From contig JAIENY010000002.1 of assembly GCA_019750915.1 (NCBI GenBank), positions 1-57,321 of the forward strand: a DNA stretch of 57,321 nucleotides, given 5' to 3'. Shown in pieces: positions 9,190-17,010 of the stretch. Every line of letters begins with the position of its first letter. Positions within the stretch are counted from its first letter, which is position 1. Position numbers and translations under genes: made by a program. This DNA comes from Xanthobacteraceae bacterium. GTDB lineage: Bacteria > Pseudomonadota > Alphaproteobacteria > Rhizobiales > Xanthobacteraceae. The notes beneath the pieces are model-generated. The model saw only the letters and a program-made list of their open reading frames with translations, ran no database searches and was not told the DNA's origin.

Positions 9190-11046
9190 TCAATCCGCTT
9201 TTTCGTAAGCGGTACTCGCCTCCAACCATTGTTCTTCAGCCTTTTGCAGCGCGCTTTGCGCGGCCGCGCGGGCCTTGGTTAGTTGCGTTGCCTGCTTCGG
9301 ATCGCGCGTGAAGATATCCGGCAATGACAGTGCTGCATCGATCTTGGCAATGATCTCCGTGATGCGAGCGACTTCGGCTTCGGCGGCCGCGATCTTCTGC
9401 TTGAGTGGGGAAAGCTTTTTGTCCGCCTTTGGCCGTTTTTCGGTGCCTGCCGAGCGTTCCCGGCCTGCCATCCTCGATCCCCGCGAGGTCAGGACGGAGC
9501 GGCGATAGTCGTCGAGGTCACCGTCATAGGGCGTCACGGCATGATCGGCGACCACCCATAACTGATCGGCGCAAGCTTCGATCAGGTAACGATCGTGCGA
9601 TACCATGATGATCGCGCCCGGATAGTCATTGATGGCTTCGACCAGAGCGGCGCGGCTGTCGATATCCAGGTGGTTGGTGGGCTCGTCCAGTATGATCATG
9701 TTCGGTGCGTAAAACGTCGCGAGGCCCAGCAGCAGCCGGGCCTTTTCGCCGCCCGACAGGCTTCTGACCGTTGTCTCGCCGGCCTTGCCCGAAAATCCGA
9801 TCGCGCCGACGCGAGCGCGGACCTTGGTTTCGGTCGCGTCGGGCATCAAGCGGCGAAGATGATCGTAAGGTGAGGCATCGAGATCGAGTTCGTCGGTTTG
9901 ATGCTGCGCGAAATAGCCGACCGACAGCTTGTCGGCCCGCGTGACTTTTCCCGAAAAGGGCGGGAGTTTCCCCGCGAGCATTTTGACAAATGTCGATTTG
10001 CCGTTGCCGTTGGCGCCGAGCAGCGCGATGCGATCATCATTGTCGATGCGCAACGTCAGCTTTCTGAGCACCGGATTCGCCGGATCGTAGCCGACCGATA
10101 CGCCATCGACCGCGATAATAGGGGGCGACAGCGTTTTCTCCGGTTCGGGAAAGCTGATTTCTTTCACATCTTGCGTCACCATAGCCGTCACCGGCTTCAT
10201 TTTCTCAAGCATCTTGACGCGCGATTGCGCCTGACGCGCCTTCGACGCCTTGGCTTTGAACCGATCGACGAAGGCCTGCAGCCGCTTGCGTTCCTCCGCC
10301 TGTCGCTTTGCATGCCTGGCGTCGAGCATCTCGCGCGCGGCACGCTGTTCCTCAAACGAAGAATACGTGCCCTTGTAGAGCGTCAGCTTGCCGTGATCGA
10401 GGTGCAGGATCTGATCGACCGAGGTATCTAGCAAATCGCGGTCGTGGCTGATGACGACAACCGTGCGTGGATAATTCGCCAGGTGGTCCTCGAGCCAGAG
10501 CGTACCTTCAAGATCGAGATAGTTGGTCGGCTCGTCCAGCAGCAACAGGTCCGGCGCGGAAAACAACGTCGCCGCAAGTGCGACGCGCATACGCCAGCCG
10601 CCGGAAAATTCCGAGCAGGAACGCAGTTGATCCGCGGCGGAGAATCCGAGTCCGCTCAGGATCGAAGCGGCGCGCGCCGGAGCTGAGTGCGCTTCGATGT
10701 CCACGAGGCGCGTCTGAATCTCCGCGATACGGTTGGGATTTTGCGCCGTTTCCGCTTCCTGGAGCAATGCATGTCGCTCCAAATCAGCCTGCAGGACGAC
10801 GTTGATCAGGCTCTCCGGCCCGTCGGGAGCTTCCTGAGCGAGGCTGCCGATCCGCCACCGCGGAGGAATCGAAATTGAACCGCTTTCGAGCCCAAGATCG
10901 CCGCGGATGGCGTGAAACAGTGTGGATTTACCGGCGCCATTGCGCCCGACAAAGCCAACTCGCGCTCCGGGAACGATCTGGACATTGGCCCGATCAATCA
11001 GGAGCCGGCCGGCAATCCGGATGGAGATATCGTTGAAAGAAAGCAT
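9190..11046 (-). CDS. ABC-F family ATPase (Uup/YheS type)
   Basis: Soluble protein with two ATP-binding cassettes and no membrane domain, of the family that acts on ribosomes. Cassette 1 has Walker A GRNGAGKST (about 35-43), signature SGGWRMRVALA and Walker B LLLLDEPTNYLD. Cassette 2 has GANGNGKST (about 343-351), LSGGEKARLLLG and IILDEPTNHLD. The inter-domain linker (about 235-300) is highly charged, as in ABC-F proteins, and the C-terminus (about 540-618) is a predicted coiled coil resembling the Uup/YheS C-terminal extension. The ATG at 11046 is preceded by GGAGAG. Which of the Uup, EttA or YheS groups it belongs to cannot be settled by eye. Confidence 0.93.
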   Translation of the reverse strand: MLSFNDISIRIAGRLLIDRANVQIVPGARVGFVGRNGAGKSTLFHAIRGDLGLESGSISIPPRWRIGSLAQEAPDGPESLINVVLQADLERHALLQEAETAQNPNRIAEIQTRLVDIEAHSAPARAASILSGLGFSAADQLRSCSEFSGGWRMRVALAATLFSAPDLLLLDEPTNYLDLEGTLWLEDHLANYPRTVVVISHDRDLLDTSVDQILHLDHGKLTLYKGTYSSFEEQRAAREMLDARHAKRQAEERKRLQAFVDRFKAKASKARQAQSRVKMLEKMKPVTAMVTQDVKEISFPEPEKTLSPPIIAVDGVSVGYDPANPVLRKLTLRIDNDDRIALLGANGNGKSTFVKMLAGKLPPFSGKVTRADKLSVGYFAQHQTDELDLDASPYDHLRRLMPDATETKVRARVGAIGFSGKAGETTVRSLSGGEKARLLLGLATFYAPNMIILDEPTNHLDIDSRAALVEAINDYPGAIIMVSHDRYLIEACADQLWVVADHAVTPYDGDLDDYRRSVLTSRGSRMAGRERSAGTEKRPKADKKLSPLKQKIAAAEAEVARITEIIAKIDAALSLPDIFTRDPKQATQLTKARAAAQSALQKAEEQWLEASTAYEKAD

Positions 11047-11092
11047 GGCGCGTTCTCTCCGGAACGCGGGCCGAACGCAAGCCTTTCGGTTA

Positions 11093-11329
11093 CTAGACGG
11101 CTTTACGCAATTGGGGCGGCCGCTGAGCGGGAACGATCGAGGGGGCTTCGTCGATTTCTTTCAGGCGATCGACCAGTCTTTGAAGAAAATCGGGAAGCGG
11201 CGCCGCCACTGTCGGCTGCAGCGTATCTTTCAGCCGGTCACCGATACCGTCACAAACCGCCACGCAAGTCCGGTGGTCGAGTTCGATCGAAAGATCACTG
11301 TCCAAGGAATTCGCCATCGCCGTCACCAC
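11093..11329 (-). CDS. Small conserved protein with NepR-like segment
   Basis: A 78-residue cytosolic protein from a GTG at 11329, which has AAGGA nine bases upstream; an ATG four codons further in (11317) is the other likely start. The core reads IGDRLK...V..PLPDFLQRLVDRL. By eye this aligns without gaps to the NepR anti-sigma segment (IGxxLRxxYxxVxxxxVPDRFxxLLxxL). NepR binds the general stress sigma factor EcfG in alphaproteobacteria. No ecfG or phyR is nearby, so a NepR role is conjecture; many related genomes have small proteins of this look with an APSIVP tail. It lies 46 bases upstream of the ABC-F gene on the same strand. Confidence 0.6.
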   Translation of the reverse strand: MVTAMANSLDSDLSIELDHRTCVAVCDGIGDRLKDTLQPTVAAPLPDFLQRLVDRLKEIDEAPSIVPAQRPPQLRKAV

Positions 11330-11470
11330 TGCAATTATTCCTTCAAATTGATCGTACAGCACCAATGGACACGCGAAAGGAATGTTTCATTTATTCAAAT
11401 CTGATGGTGTTTTTTCCGTAAATTTTTAATCAATGTGGAGGGAACTTCCGGAGGCCACCATGAAAGCAGA

Positions 11471-11492
11471 AAGCCCGGCAATTGCCGGGCTT
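11471..11492 (-). terminator. Terminator hairpin after the Gly/His-rich protein gene
   Basis: A perfect 22-base palindrome, AAGCCCGGCAATTGCCGGGC plus TT, lies 26 bases past the stop of the gene at 11518-11814. On the minus strand it is followed by a T-rich stretch, as in an intrinsic terminator. Confidence 0.8.
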
Positions 11493-11517
11493 CTTGGTGG
11501 TCGATGAAATACGTCGC

Positions 11518-11814
11518 TCAATAGCAGCGATTTACCAGCCTCCAGCGGGGCCCCCAAGGGGTGGGCACCAGCCGCCGCACGTAACAGCCGCCGTAAGCAG
11601 CGTAAGCGCCATAGCCGCCGTAATAATAGGGACCGCCGCCGTAAAAGCGCGGACCGCGATATCCGCCGCCATGCCAGCCACCACCATGCCAGCCGCCGCC
11701 GTGCCAGCCACCCCCGCCATGCGGGCCGTGGGCCGACGCTTCAGATGGCAGGGCAGCCGAACCGACCACGAGGGCCGCGACAGCCACGAGGCTCAGACCA
11801 ATCTTGCGCAACAT
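11518..11814 (-). CDS. Small secreted Gly/His/Tyr-rich protein
   Basis: A 98-residue protein with a clear signal peptide cleaved near SEASA-H. The mature part is low-complexity: several HGGG/WHGGG repeats (about 30-52), then a Gly/Tyr-rich stretch and a conserved-looking C-terminus with two cysteines (GGCYVRRLV.TPWGPRWRLVNRCY). Regular histidines suggest metal binding, and secretion suggests an envelope or extracellular role; both are inference. The start is well supported by AAGGAGAAATGAG before the ATG. Proteins of this general type are frequent in Bradyrhizobium and relatives, without a known function. Confidence 0.85.
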   Translation of the reverse strand: MLRKIGLSLVAVAALVVGSAALPSEASAHGPHGGGGWHGGGWHGGGWHGGGYRGPRFYGGGPYYYGGYGAYAAYGGCYVRRLVPTPWGPRWRLVNRCY

Positions 11815-12077
11815 CTCATTTCTCCTTGCCTTGGCGTACCAAGCGCCATGATTTCCCGACCAGCGGAGACATCTTCGGAGGTCTTACCGAGATATTATGA
11901 GATGCAAACTGAACGGCCGCCCGATGGTGCCGTCAGATCGGGTTCATGTTGATGAAATCGTTGTAATCATGGGAGGAAGTATCTGAAGCAAAAGCCGCTT
12001 TAACGGTTGCGGCGCTTGCCCGCGCCGGAAGCCGTCGCTATAAGCGCCGCAGATTTCCCCCACTTCAAGGACATGTC

Positions 12078-12500
12078 ATGGCGATTGAGCGCACATTTTC
12101 GATCATTAAACCGGACGCGACGGAACGCAACCTGACGGGCGCGGTCAACGCGATCATCGAAAAGGCGGGCCTTCGCATCGTCGCGCAAAAGCGTATCCTG
12201 ATGACTCGCGCACAGGCCGAGACGTTTTATGCCGTGCACAAGGCGCGTCCGTTTTTCGGCGAGCTGGTGGACTTCATGATTTCCGGCCCGGTCGTCGTTC
12301 AGGTTCTTGAGGGCGAAGGCGCTATCGCGAAATATCGCGACGTGATGGGTGCTACCGATCCGTCCAAGGCGGCAGAAGGCACCATTCGCAAGGCGCACGC
12401 CAAATCAATCGGCGAAAATTCGGTTCACGGCTCTGATGCGCCAGAAACCGCTGCTGTTGAGATTGCTCAGTTCTTCGCGGGCAATGAGATTGTCGGCTGA
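12078..12500 (+). CDS. ndk: Nucleoside diphosphate kinase
   Basis: Transfers the gamma phosphate between nucleoside tri- and diphosphates through a phosphohistidine, balancing NTP and dNTP pools. The 140 residues have standard length and all signatures: [11 protein letters not shown] at the start, [13 protein letters not shown] in the middle, the [13 protein letters not shown] loop, and the active-site motif NSVHGSD with the phosphorylated histidine near residue 117. AAGGA lies upstream of the ATG. Confidence 0.98.
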   Translation: MAIERTFSIIKPDATERNLTGAVNAIIEKAGLRIVAQKRILMTRAQAETFYAVHKARPFFGELVDFMISGPVVVQVLEGEGAIAKYRDVMGATDPSKAAEGTIRKAHAKSIGENSVHGSDAPETAAVEIAQFFAGNEIVG

Positions 12501-12541
12501 TCAGCAAAACGTTGGTCAATGAACTCGTGATCAGTAAACTT

Positions 12542-12563
12542 GGCGGCGCTTCAAAGCGCCGCC
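12542..12563 (+). terminator. GC-rich hairpin after ndk
   Basis: Perfect 10-bp inverted repeat GGCGGCGCTT with a two-base loop, 41 bases after the ndk stop. No U-run follows on the plus strand, so termination strength is uncertain. Confidence 0.5.
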
Positions 12564-12591
12564 ATAATAAGCCGACAAAAAAAGATCCTGT

Positions 12592-12648
12592 GGGGAGGCG
12601 ACGGTTCGATCTGGCGTTGCAGGAATTGCAAATATCGGTCGTGGCCCC
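12592..12648 (+). promoter_or_regulatory. Structured leader upstream of terC (nested stem-loop)
   Basis: Four nested helices can be drawn: GGGG 12592-12595 with CCCC 12645-12648, GCGAC 12598-12602 with GTCGT 12638-12642 (one G-U), CGAT 12607-12610 with ATCG 12634-12637, and TTGCA 12617-12621 with TGCAA 12627-12631 around a five-base loop. It ends 88 bases before terC. TerC genes are often controlled by the manganese riboswitch yybP-ykoY, but I do not find the conserved strands of that class here. The structure may be a divergent regulatory RNA or coincidence. Confidence 0.35.
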
Positions 12649-12736
12649 GGTCCGGGCTGATCGTTGCGACAATTCGTCCACGGACGTGCCTGCGATTTTA
12701 CGCTAGCGAGCTCAGCCGGATAACGAGAAGGGGGAC

Positions 12737-13579
12737 TTGGACGTGCTGTCTCAATTCTTTGATTCCAATGCGATCGGCGGACTGCTGGCTCAATTCCAGG
12801 CGGAGATGGCTCAGCCGCAATTCTGGCTCGCGCTGACCAAGATCATCTGGATCAACGTCCTTCTCTCTGGCGACAACGCCTTGGTGATTGCGCTGGCTTG
12901 CCGCGGCCTGCAGCCTAAGCAGCGCGTCTGGGGCATGATTCTTGGCGCAGCCGTTGCCGTGCTGCTGCGTATCATTTTCACAGGCATCATCGCGTCGCTG
13001 ATGGGTCTGCCTTTCCTAAAACTGATCGGCGGTCTTGCGCTGGTGGTGATCGCCGCAAAGCTGCTCGTACCGGAGGATGCCGACGAGGATTCCGTTCAGG
13101 CAGCGCACCATTTGTGGTCCGCCGTGCGGATTGTTGCCGTCGCCGACATCGTCATGAGCCTCGATAACGTCATTGCCGTAGCCGCCGCTGCGAACGGCAG
13201 CGTGATCTTGCTTGTCCTCAGCCTTGTCATCAGCGTTCCGCTGATCGTTGCCGGTGCGGCGCTGATCATGGCGGTTCTGGACCGTGCGCCGGTGCTGGTC
13301 TGGCTCGGTGCTGCATTGCTGGGGTGGATTGCGGGCGATGTCATTGCCACCGATCCGATTGTTCATCCGTTCCTTGATCGCCTGCTCGGCGGCAAGATCG
13401 TCCTGGATATTGACGCGAATTCAGCGATTGGAGGATTTTCGAACCATCTGGGCTTCACCGAGAGCCTCGGCGAATTCACCCTCGCGCTGCTGGGTGTGGC
13501 GGTGGTTCTTTTGCTCGGCACGGTGCTGCGCAGGCGCGCTCTTAAGGCACATAAAGCGCAAGTCGCCGTCGTGGCGTAA
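12737..13579 (+). CDS. TerC family integral membrane protein
   Basis: Multi-pass inner-membrane protein of the TerC family; members export manganese or support metalation of exported proteins, and the tellurite link is historical. The 280 residues contain about seven hydrophobic segments. Two family motifs are intact: WINVLLSGDNALVIALA (about 39-55) and the paired SLDNVIAVAAAA (about 142-153), whose acidic residues sit within membrane helices. I use the TTG at 12737; a GTG two codons later sits eight bases after GGGGG and is about equally likely. A structured leader lies upstream, and the gene is convergent with purN. Confidence 0.9.
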   Translation: MDVLSQFFDSNAIGGLLAQFQAEMAQPQFWLALTKIIWINVLLSGDNALVIALACRGLQPKQRVWGMILGAAVAVLLRIIFTGIIASLMGLPFLKLIGGLALVVIAAKLLVPEDADEDSVQAAHHLWSAVRIVAVADIVMSLDNVIAVAAAANGSVILLVLSLVISVPLIVAGAALIMAVLDRAPVLVWLGAALLGWIAGDVIATDPIVHPFLDRLLGGKIVLDIDANSAIGGFSNHLGFTESLGEFTLALLGVAVVLLLGTVLRRRALKAHKAQVAVVA

Positions 13580-13609
13580 CGCCGCCGGACTGACAGCGTC
13601 AGACCCAAA

Positions 13610-14263
13610 TCAAAGCGAAGGCGAGATCAGAGCTGTGTCCGGAGCGACTGTCCCGGACGAGCTGAAGGTCTTGCCGTCGAAGGCGACTTGTCCGCTTGCG
13701 ACCATACGTAGCGCCTGCGGATAGATGAGATGCTCGACGCCGAGTACGCGGGCTGCAAGTGTGTCTGGCGTATCGTCAGGATGCACGGCAACGGCGCCTT
13801 GAGCGATCACCGGTCCGGCATCGACGTCCGGTACAACGTAATGCACAGTCGCGCCGTGAATTTTCACGCCGTCGGCGATTGCACGTTCATGGGTGTGAAG
13901 TCCGCGATAGGCGGGCAACAATGCGGGGTGGATGTTGATCATCCGGCCCTCCCATCGCTTCACGAACCACGGCGTCAACAGCCGCAGAAATCCGGCCAGG
14001 CAGACGATTTCGATTTTGTGTGTTTCAAGCTCGGCGTTCATCGCGCGCTCAAAGGATTCGCGATCCTTGCCGAATGGTTTGCTCTCAACGGTGATCGTTT
14101 CGATACCCTCTGCCTGAGCTTTCGTCAGACCGCCAGCGCCCGCGATATTGGACGCTACCAGAGCAATCCGCGCTGGAAAATCTCGTGCTTTCGCAGCGTC
14201 GATCAGCGCCGCCATGTTGGAGCCGCGGCCGGAAATCAGGATTGCGACGCGGCGTTTGCTCAT
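13610..14263 (-). CDS. purN: Phosphoribosylglycinamide formyltransferase PurN
   Basis: Transfers a formyl group from 10-formyltetrahydrofolate to GAR, the third step of purine synthesis. The N-terminus has the [14 protein letters not shown] motif (8-21), and the catalytic block is present: [18 protein letters not shown] (Asn-His of INIHP), then GATVHYV and [11 protein letters not shown] with the catalytic Asp near 146. At 217 residues it is of normal length. It overlaps purM by 4 bases (ATGA), the usual purMN order. Confidence 0.97.
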   Translation of the reverse strand: MSKRRVAILISGRGSNMAALIDAAKARDFPARIALVASNIAGAGGLTKAQAEGIETITVESKPFGKDRESFERAMNAELETHKIEIVCLAGFLRLLTPWFVKRWEGRMINIHPALLPAYRGLHTHERAIADGVKIHGATVHYVVPDVDAGPVIAQGAVAVHPDDTPDTLAARVLGVEHLIYPQALRMVASGQVAFDGKTFSSSGTVAPDTALISPSL

Positions 14264-15333
14264 GGCGTCAGGTCGAGGCTGCCTTCGTACACGACGCGCT
14301 CGCCGTCCGTGATCTCGATGACTTCGCCGAGATCGACCGCGCGCTCGCCGCCCTCAGAGAGGATGCTCATCACATCAACGAGTTTCTCACGGCTGACGAT
14401 GGCGATCATGCCGATTCCGCAGTTGAATGTGCGCAACATCTCCAGTTCGGCGATGTTGCCCTCATTCGCCAGCCATTTGAAGACCGGAAGGACAGGCACT
14501 GCGTTCAGGTCGATGCGGACCCCGAGGCTTTTCGGCAGCACTCGCGGAATGTTGTCGGTGAAGCCGCCGCCGGTGATATGCGCGAGGGCCTTAATGCCGC
14601 CAGTCTCGCGGATCGCACGCAGGCAGGATTTCACATAAAGCTTCGTCGGCGCAAGTAAAGCGCCACCCAGCGTCATGACGGGCGCAAACGGGGCGGGAGC
14701 ATCGAACGCCACGCCGGATTTCTCCACGACCTTGCGGACGAGGGAAAAACCGTTGGAGTGAACGCCGGAGGAAGCGAGGCCGATTACGGCGTCGCCGACG
14801 GCAATATCCTTGGTCGGCAAGAGCGTGCCGCGCTCGGCCGCGCCGACTGAGAAACCGGCTAGGTCATAGTCTCCGTCCTTGTAAAGGCCGGGCATCTCCG
14901 CCGTCTCGCCGCCGATCAGCGCGCAACCGGACTCGCGGCAAGCCTCCGCGACGCCTGCGACGATCTCCGCAGCCGCCTCGGGATCGAGTTTGCCGCAAGC
15001 GAAGTAATCGAGAAAGAAAAGCGGCTCGGCACCCTGAACGACCAGATCGTTGACCGACATCGCCACGAGGTCGATACCGATGCCAGAATGAACACCGGTC
15101 TCGATGGCGATTTTGACCTTGGTGCCGACACCGTCGGTCGCTGCGACCAGAACGGGATCCTTGAAGCCTGCCGCCTTGAGGTCGAACAGGCCGCCAAAGC
15201 CGCCGATCTCGGCATCGGCGCCCGCCCGCGCGGTCGCGCGCACCATCGGCTTTATCAGGTCGACCAGTCGGTTGCCTGCGTCGATATCAACGCCTGAGGA
15301 TGAATAGGTGAGGCCGGGTTTCTTGTCGCTCAT
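14260..15333 (-). CDS. purM: Phosphoribosylformylglycinamidine cyclo-ligase PurM (AIR synthetase)
   Basis: ATP-dependent ring closure of FGAM to AIR, the fifth step of purine synthesis. It shows [22 protein letters not shown] at the start, the ATDGVGTK motif (about 66-73), [21 protein letters not shown], and [11 protein letters not shown], all typical; 357 residues fits. purN follows with overlap. Its leader on the minus strand contains a long palindromic repeat (15349-15420) immediately before the ribosome-binding region. Confidence 0.97.
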   Translation of the reverse strand: MSDKKPGLTYSSSGVDIDAGNRLVDLIKPMVRATARAGADAEIGGFGGLFDLKAAGFKDPVLVAATDGVGTKVKIAIETGVHSGIGIDLVAMSVNDLVVQGAEPLFFLDYFACGKLDPEAAAEIVAGVAEACRESGCALIGGETAEMPGLYKDGDYDLAGFSVGAAERGTLLPTKDIAVGDAVIGLASSGVHSNGFSLVRKVVEKSGVAFDAPAPFAPVMTLGGALLAPTKLYVKSCLRAIRETGGIKALAHITGGGFTDNIPRVLPKSLGVRIDLNAVPVLPVFKWLANEGNIAELEMLRTFNCGIGMIAIVSREKLVDVMSILSEGGERAVDLGEVIEITDGERVVYEGSLDLTP

Positions 15334-15649
15334 GCCATTTTCCGAAACGAGTGGTCCGATTCCAACATTCGCATCCCACTGCGGTTGGCGAATTTGCGAA
15401 TGTCGGAATCAAGGCCACTCGCAAATCATGTTTCCAGGGGAGCTTCGGATTCAATGTTCGCATCGCGAGATGCAGCCAAGGCAGCAAACGCTAAATCCGC
15501 TCGATTAGCCTGTGGGTTACGTGGAATTCCTCGATCGTGCAATGGCTCGTATCGACGGTCCCCGTGGACTATGTGTAGATAAGTCGAATCCGGGCCAAGA
15601 ATTGAGCCCGCCGGGTTCGCCCACTTAGCCAGACTCCGGGATTTGCGGC
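15334..15649. other. Divergent intergenic region purM / CDP-alcohol phosphatidyltransferase (316 bp)
   Basis: No gene seen. It contains the palindromic repeat at 15349-15420, a partial further copy at about 15448-15464 (GATTC-AATGTTCGCATC) and a small adjacent dyad (GCATC-GCGA-GATGC, starting at 15460). Promoters in both directions must lie here but I cannot assign them with confidence. Confidence 0.6.
15349..15420 (-). repeat. Long imperfect palindrome in the purM leader
   Basis: Arms 15358-15373 (GATTCCAACATTCGCA) and 15395-15410 (TGCGAATGTCGGAATC) are complementary over 16 positions with one difference that becomes a G-U pair in minus-strand RNA. Outside them GAGTGG (15349-15354) pairs with CCACTC (15415-15420). 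The hairpin would sit just before the purM ribosome binding site. It looks like a dispersed palindromic unit or a regulatory dyad; a weaker third copy lies near 15448. Confidence 0.65.
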
Positions 15650-16192
15650 TTGAACATTCCGAATTCCATCACACTGGGGCGCATCGTCCTTGTGCCGCTT
15701 GTGGTCTGGGCGATCGCCTCGTCCCAGATGATGGCTGCTTTTGTGCTGTTCGCCATTGCCGGGATCAGTGACGCGATCGATGGATTTCTGGCGAAGCGGT
15801 TCGGGATGGCGACCCAGCTCGGGGCGTTGCTGGATCCAATTGCCGACAAGGCGCTTCTCGTATCGATCTACCTCACGTTGGGAATCGAGAACGCCATTCC
15901 GCGCTGGCTGGTCATTCTGGTGGTGTCGCGCGATATCATGATCGTGGGCGCCGTGATGGTGTCGTGGCTTTTGGACAATCCGATGCCTGTGAAGCCGTTG
16001 ATGATCTCCAAGCTCAATACCACGGCACAGGTGATTTTCGCCGGTCTGGTGCTGGCATCGCTCGGATTTGGCTTTAAGGCATTTCCCTATGATATTGTTT
16101 TGATGGCCATGGTTGCGATTTTGACGCTGCTGTCGGTGTCCGCCTATTTCATCGAATGGGTTCGCCATATCGGCACCACCGAGGCGATGTGA
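15650..16192 (+). CDS. CDP-alcohol phosphatidyltransferase family membrane protein (PgsA-like)
   Basis: Integral membrane enzyme of phospholipid head-group synthesis; it resembles CDP-diacylglycerol-glycerol-3-phosphate phosphatidyltransferase but may be a paralogue with another acceptor. The family signature D-x2-D-G-x2-A-K-x8-G-x3-D-x3-D is intact (about residues 41-66), carrying the metal-binding aspartates. The 180 residues span about five to six hydrophobic segments. The NIPNSITLGRIVLVPLV opening is typical. The start is a TTG at 15650 with weak ribosome-binding sequence. hdaA follows eight bases after the stop. Confidence 0.9.
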   Translation: MNIPNSITLGRIVLVPLVVWAIASSQMMAAFVLFAIAGISDAIDGFLAKRFGMATQLGALLDPIADKALLVSIYLTLGIENAIPRWLVILVVSRDIMIVGAVMVSWLLDNPMPVKPLMISKLNTTAQVIFAGLVLASLGFGFKAFPYDIVLMAMVAILTLLSVSAYFIEWVRHIGTTEAM

Positions 16193-16200
16193 GAGAGAGA

Positions 16201-16896
16201 ATGGTCGCGATCGACAGACAGCCCCGGCAATTGGCCCTCGAACTTCCCCATGAGGAAAGCCTGTCACGCGACAACTTTCTGGAAGGGCCGAGCAACGCGC
16301 AGGCTCTTGCATTGATCGAACGGTGGCCGGACTGGGCAAATCCGGTGATGATGATCGTGGGGCCGGAGGGCTGCGGCAAAAGTCATCTTGCAGCGATCTG
16401 GGCGGCGGAAGCGGGGGCTCGCGTGGTCGCCGCACACACGCTCACCTCGGCGGCCGTGCCGGGGGCTCTCGCGACGGGGGCATTGGTTATCGAGCACCTT
16501 GAACCGAAGAACTTCGATGAGCGCGCGCTTTTTCATCTCCTGAACCTTGCGCGCGAGCAGCAGGCTTTTGTTCTGATCACAGGGCGGACGGCGCCGTCCT
16601 CGTTCGAGGTTGATGTGCGCGATGTGGGATCGCGGCTTCGGGCGGTCCCGACGGTGACGGTGATGCCGCCGGACGATCAGCTACTGCGGGCCCTGCTGGT
16701 CAAGTTCTGCGCCGATCGGCAGATGAGCGTCGATGAGACCGTGATCAGTTATCTAGCGTCCCGGATCGAGCGGTCGTTTGTGGCGGCGCGAAAGGCTGTG
16801 GAGCTGCTGGATGCCGAGTCCCTCCGGCTGCGTCGGCCCATGACCCGGGCGCTGGCAGCAACCGTGTTCCGTGATCAGGGCTCATTACCGCTTTAA
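16201..16896 (+). CDS. hdaA: DnaA regulatory inactivator Hda-like protein (HdaA)
   Basis: DnaA-related AAA+ protein that, with the DNA clamp, promotes hydrolysis of DnaA-bound ATP and so limits re-initiation. The 231 residues hold a QLALELP motif near residues 10-16, matching the clamp-binding motif at the Hda N-terminus, and Walker A GPEGCGKSH (54-62). A weakly conserved Walker B (GALVIEHLEP) and the later sensor/lid helices follow. No DNA-binding domain IV is present. The ATG at 16201 follows a purine-rich GAGAGAGAGA. Position right behind a CDP-alcohol phosphatidyltransferase and ahead of ppk is a familiar alphaproteobacterial arrangement. Confidence 0.9.
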   Translation: MVAIDRQPRQLALELPHEESLSRDNFLEGPSNAQALALIERWPDWANPVMMIVGPEGCGKSHLAAIWAAEAGARVVAAHTLTSAAVPGALATGALVIEHLEPKNFDERALFHLLNLAREQQAFVLITGRTAPSSFEVDVRDVGSRLRAVPTVTVMPPDDQLLRALLVKFCADRQMSVDETVISYLASRIERSFVAARKAVELLDAESLRLRRPMTRALAATVFRDQGSLPL

Positions 16897-16935
16897 CCGG
16901 AATGCGACTTGCCAACGCGGCGCATTGGTCCATCA

Positions 16936-16952
16936 TGTCATTGAAAGGTCAT
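16936..16952 (+). promoter_or_regulatory. Possible PHO box before ppk
   Basis: TGTCAT and GGTCAT repeat with an 11-base period (TGTCATTGAAAGGTCAT), the spacing of PhoB half-sites. It lies 59 bases before the ppk ATG. A single two-half-site match is weak by itself; phosphate control of ppk makes it biologically reasonable. Confidence 0.35.
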
Positions 16953-17010
16953 GAGGTTCGCGGATTATCCGGCCGCCCTGCCGATTTGATTTTTCTTTAC
17001 GGATTACCTC

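Noticed and set aside
12501..12736. yybP-ykoY manganese riboswitch before terC
   Set aside because: The conserved strands (GGGGAGUAG and the GUCAACAU-type segment) are not found; only a generic nested hairpin is seen.
15569..16435. 288-residue minus-strand frame
   Set aside because: Shadow of the CDP-alcohol phosphatidyltransferase and hdaA genes.
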